Assembly (NCBI GenBank): GCA_027491235.1
Contig: JAIXWO010000021.1
Span: 558,001-622,000, forward strand
Direction of reading: 5' to 3'
DNA length: 64,000 bases
DNA from: Sphingomonadales bacterium
GTDB lineage: Bacteria; Pseudomonadota; Alphaproteobacteria; Sphingomonadales; Sphingomonadaceae
Part shown: positions 62,141 to 64,000 of the stretch, in pieces
Layout: every line of letters starts with the position of its first letter
Numbering within the stretch: position 1 is the first letter of the stretch
Notes under the pieces: model-generated
Database searches by the model: none
Told to the model about the DNA's origin: nothing
What the model saw: the letters and a program-made list of their open reading frames with translations, nothing else
Translations under genes and position numbers: made by a program

Positions 62141-62458
62141 ATGCGTACCCTCATCGCTCTCGCAGCCCTCGCTACATCCGCCTCGCTGTTTGCAGGTTCT
62201 GCGACCGAAGCATTCGCCGGCACCGCTGGCTATCGCCTCGTCCCGGCAACCGCCTTCAGCGCCGCCAACACCGTCGTCGCCCGTGATGTCCTTTGGAAGT
62301 GCGCCGGCGAAGCCTGCGTTGCCACCAAGGCGACCAGCCGCCCAGAAATCGTCTGCTCTTCTGCAGCGCGTGAAATCGGCAAGATTTCGGCCTTCTCAGC
62401 CAACGGCAAGGACTTCTCGGCCGAACAGCTGGCCAAGTGCAACGAAAAGGCCCGCTAA
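62141..62458 (+). CDS. CC_3452-family-like small secreted protein
   Basis: The 105-residue protein has a signal peptide (cleavage after EAFA, about residue 26). The mature part (about 79 residues) has four Cys and the pattern VLWKCAGEACVA, then IVCSSAAREIGKI and a final CNEKAR, as in CC_3452-type proteins of Caulobacter and sphingomonads, recognised from memory. Four Cys suggest two disulfides. The function is unknown. AAAGGACC precedes the ATG. It is divergent from the HxlR gene and may be its target. Confidence 0.82.
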   Translation: MRTLIALAALATSASLFAGSATEAFAGTAGYRLVPATAFSAANTVVARDVLWKCAGEACVATKATSRPEIVCSSAAREIGKISAFSANGKDFSAEQLAKCNEKAR

Positions 62459-62488
62459 GCGGCACGAACACAGACACAATAGACCCCG

Positions 62489-62518
62489 CCCGACGACACT
62501 CCCTCATCTCCCGTCGGG
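62489..62518 (+). terminator. Hairpin after the CC_3452-like gene
   Basis: CCCGACG and CGTCGGG form a seven-base stem around a sixteen-base loop, 30 bases after the stop. It lacks a T run and is followed by the stronger terminator downstream. Confidence 0.4.
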
Positions 62519-62527
62519 CACTTAAAA

Positions 62528-62571
62528 GGCAGCCGCGCAGGTATCCCCCGCACGGCTGCCTCTTTGTTTTT
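62528..62571 (+). terminator. Intrinsic terminator after the CC_3452-like gene
   Basis: GGCAGCCG (62528-62535) pairs exactly with CGGCTGCC (62553-62560), and TCTTTGTTTTT follows. It ends transcription from the small secreted protein gene. The region from 62572 to 62735 shows no gene. Confidence 0.88.
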
Positions 62572-62735
62572 GGAGCATGTCTGCCGGTGCAAGATTGGCA
62601 GCGCCTGTCATGACCACGTCATGCCCTATTGATAGCCATTGAGTCGCGACCCGGGAGTGTGGAATTCGAAAGAGTGTCGGCACCCCAAATAACTCGGCGT
62701 CCCGTGCTGCCCCGCCCGGGGCGCCGATTTCGCTT

Positions 62736-63194
62736 CTAGAGGCCTTCGCCGCGCATCACAGGCGCGGTCTGCGCATCAAAGGCGGCAAAGCGCTCTCGCA
62801 CCCCATCCGGTATCGGCTTTGGGCTATGCGTTTCCAGATCCACATTGACCTGAACCTCGGTCACCCGCGCGCGCAGATCCTCTCCACTGGTGCCGGCACC
62901 ATGGAGTTCCATCAGGATCGTCATTGACGTCGTCCCGAACCGATCAATCCGACACCAGATGTCGATGAGTTCATCGGCCACGATGGGCTTGCGATAGGTG
63001 ACATCAGCATGGGCAACATGGAAATCCATCGGTCCCGCCCCGCCTTCACCCCGGAAATCGACAGCGCGCCAATACTCGGTCAGCCCGACGTCCCCATAGT
63101 CGAGATATCGCGCATTGAAGACGACCTTTTGCGGGTCCACTTCAGACCAACGCACACGAAAACGATAGCAAAAGGCAAAGCCGGGGACGCCCAT
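62736..63194 (-). CDS. Acyl-CoA thioesterase (4-HBT/YbgC-like)
   Basis: The 152-residue hotdog-fold protein has the YbgC/4HBT opening YRFRVRWSEVDPQKVVFNARYLDYGDVG. In that segment the Asp after SEV sits at the family's catalytic position. A later block is ITYRKPI-like (VTYRKPIVADELIDI). It hydrolyses acyl-CoA thioesters; the chain is not known. It starts five bases after the aminotransferase stop on the same strand, so the two are probably co-transcribed. Confidence 0.88.
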   Translation of the reverse strand: MGVPGFAFCYRFRVRWSEVDPQKVVFNARYLDYGDVGLTEYWRAVDFRGEGGAGPMDFHVAHADVTYRKPIVADELIDIWCRIDRFGTTSMTILMELHGAGTSGEDLRARVTEVQVNVDLETHSPKPIPDGVRERFAAFDAQTAPVMRGEGL

Positions 63195-63199
63195 GGGAT

Positions 63200-64000
63200 T
63201 TAGTCCGCTTTGCCCGGAGGGGCATTGACGCCCATAGACTGCAGATATTTGCGGATGTTGCGCGCGGCCTGACGCAGGCGCTGCTCATTTTCGACCATCG
63301 CAATACGGACATAGCCTTCGCCGTCTTCGCCATAGCCAACGCCTGCCGCGACTGCGACCTTGGCTTCGGTGAGCAACTGCTTGGAGAATTCAAGGCTGCC
63401 CATGTCTTTCAGTGCCGGTGGCAAAGGTGCCCAGGCGAACATGGAGGCTTTGGGGCTGGGGATGTCCCACCCGGCACGGCCAAAGGATTCGACCATCACG
63501 TCGCGGCGCTTCTGGTAAAGCTCGCGGTTGGCGGCAACGATATCCTGCGGGCCGTTGAGCGCAGCGCAGGCGGCGGCCTGAATGGGGGTGAACGCCCCAT
63601 AATCCAGATAGCTTTTCACCCGCTTCAACGCGGCGATGAGCTGCTTGTTGCCGACCGCAAAGCCGACACGCCATCCGGCCATGGAGAAGGTTTTGGACAT
63701 GGACGTAAACTCGATCGCGACATCCTTCGCGCCGGGCACCTCAAGGATAGAGCGCGTCGGGTTGCCGTCAAAATAGAGTTCTGAATAGGCAAGGTCAGAA
63801 ATGATCCAGACCTTGTTCTCCTTCGCCCAGGCGACGAGCCGTTCGTAGAAGGCAAGGTCGACCGTCTCTGCCGTCGGGTTGGACGGATAGTTGACGATCA
63901 GCACAGACGGCCGCGGCACCGAATAGCGCATCGCCCGGTCCAGCGATTCCCAATAACGTTCATCGGGCGTGGTCGGGACAGAGCGGATGGTCGCGCCCGC
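63200..64000 (-). CDS. Class I aminotransferase, C-terminal part (AlaC/LL-DAP aminotransferase-like; truncated)
   Basis: The frame runs open through the window edge at 64000, so the N-terminal part is missing. The visible 267 residues include VNYPSNPTAETVD, the Asp/Tyr block ISDLAYSELYFDG and the pyridoxal-phosphate Lys in SMSKTFSMAGWR. These are features of the AlaC/LL-diaminopimelate aminotransferase-like group. The precise substrate is uncertain; alanine/pyruvate transamination (AlaC) is the most common role for this type in alphaproteobacteria. The C-terminus ends normally, five bases before the thioesterase gene. Confidence 0.92.
   Translation of the reverse strand, partial: AGATIRSVPTTPDERYWESLDRAMRYSVPRPSVLIVNYPSNPTAETVDLAFYERLVAWAKENKVWIISDLAYSELYFDGNPTRSILEVPGAKDVAIEFTSMSKTFSMAGWRVGFAVGNKQLIAALKRVKSYLDYGAFTPIQAAACAALNGPQDIVAANRELYQKRRDVMVESFGRAGWDIPSPKASMFAWAPLPPALKDMGSLEFSKQLLTEAKVAVAAGVGYGEDGEGYVRIAMVENEQRLRQAARNIRKYLQSMGVNAPPGKAD

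Overview
The window reads as chromosomal DNA of an alphaproteobacterium, most likely a member of the Sphingomonadales. The basis is GC-rich coding throughout, an FnrL-type regulator beside a complete cbb3 oxidase operon, a CC_3452-type secreted protein, an OAR-style TonB receptor, a CYP153-like P450, an EcfG-type general-stress promoter, and the hairpin repeat with CTTCGACAGGCTCAG arms that is common in sphingomonads. The genus cannot be fixed from the sequence alone. No rRNA, prophage, transposase or CRISPR array was seen. Most genes are housekeeping or conserved accessory genes in tight operons.

Layout. 1-7.8 kb (+): end of an ABC exporter coupled to a membrane-anchored AraC regulator; a fatty-acid-hydroxylase/sterol-desaturase protein; RecQ; then a coupled run of a rhodanese-like protein, an unknown protein, a second hydroxylase and a GMC oxidoreductase. 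7.9-12.6 kb: a DsbD-like reductase (-), a PafA-like alkaline phosphatase (+) and a secreted beta-helix protein (-). 12.8-24.6 kb is a microaerobic block: fnrL, ccoNOQP-ccoGHIS, a small Cys-rich secreted protein, then usp-ompW (-) divergent from hemN (+). Good FNR boxes precede ccoN and lie between usp and hemN, so one regulator could switch oxidase, haem synthesis, stress protein and porin together. 24.6-28.2 kb: ppk1-ppx, polyphosphate synthesis and breakdown.

28.2-41.1 kb: a complete glycogen operon (glgP-glgB-glgC-glgA-pgm-glgX, minus strand, every junction overlapping or close) with malQ divergent. 41.1-43.9 kb: an uncharacterised coupled cluster (possible 68-aa protein, polytopic membrane protein, DUF2141 protein, GT4 glycosyltransferase). 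44.2-47.1 kb: a GlsB/YeaQ stress membrane protein behind a canonical EcfG promoter, then a TonB-dependent receptor behind a palindromic operator candidate. 47.3-50.3 kb: tRNA-Ala(CGC), an MDR-family reductase, a lipoprotein, a 15-codon ORF with a perfect anti-16S ribosome-binding site, and phhA with a 30-bp palindrome in its leader. 50.4-64 kb: gyrB, fadD, CYP153-like P450, a NatAB-type ABC pair, queG, an unknown secreted protein, a phospholipase-D/cardiolipin-synthase-like protein, rpoZ, an HxlR regulator divergent from the CC_3452-type protein, a thioesterase, and a class I aminotransferase cut by the window edge.

The most rewarding unexplained items are the Cys-rich protein at the end of the cco operon, the membrane-protein/DUF2141/glycosyltransferase cluster, the mini-ORF at 49270, and the unassigned operators before phhA, the TonB receptor and the P450.
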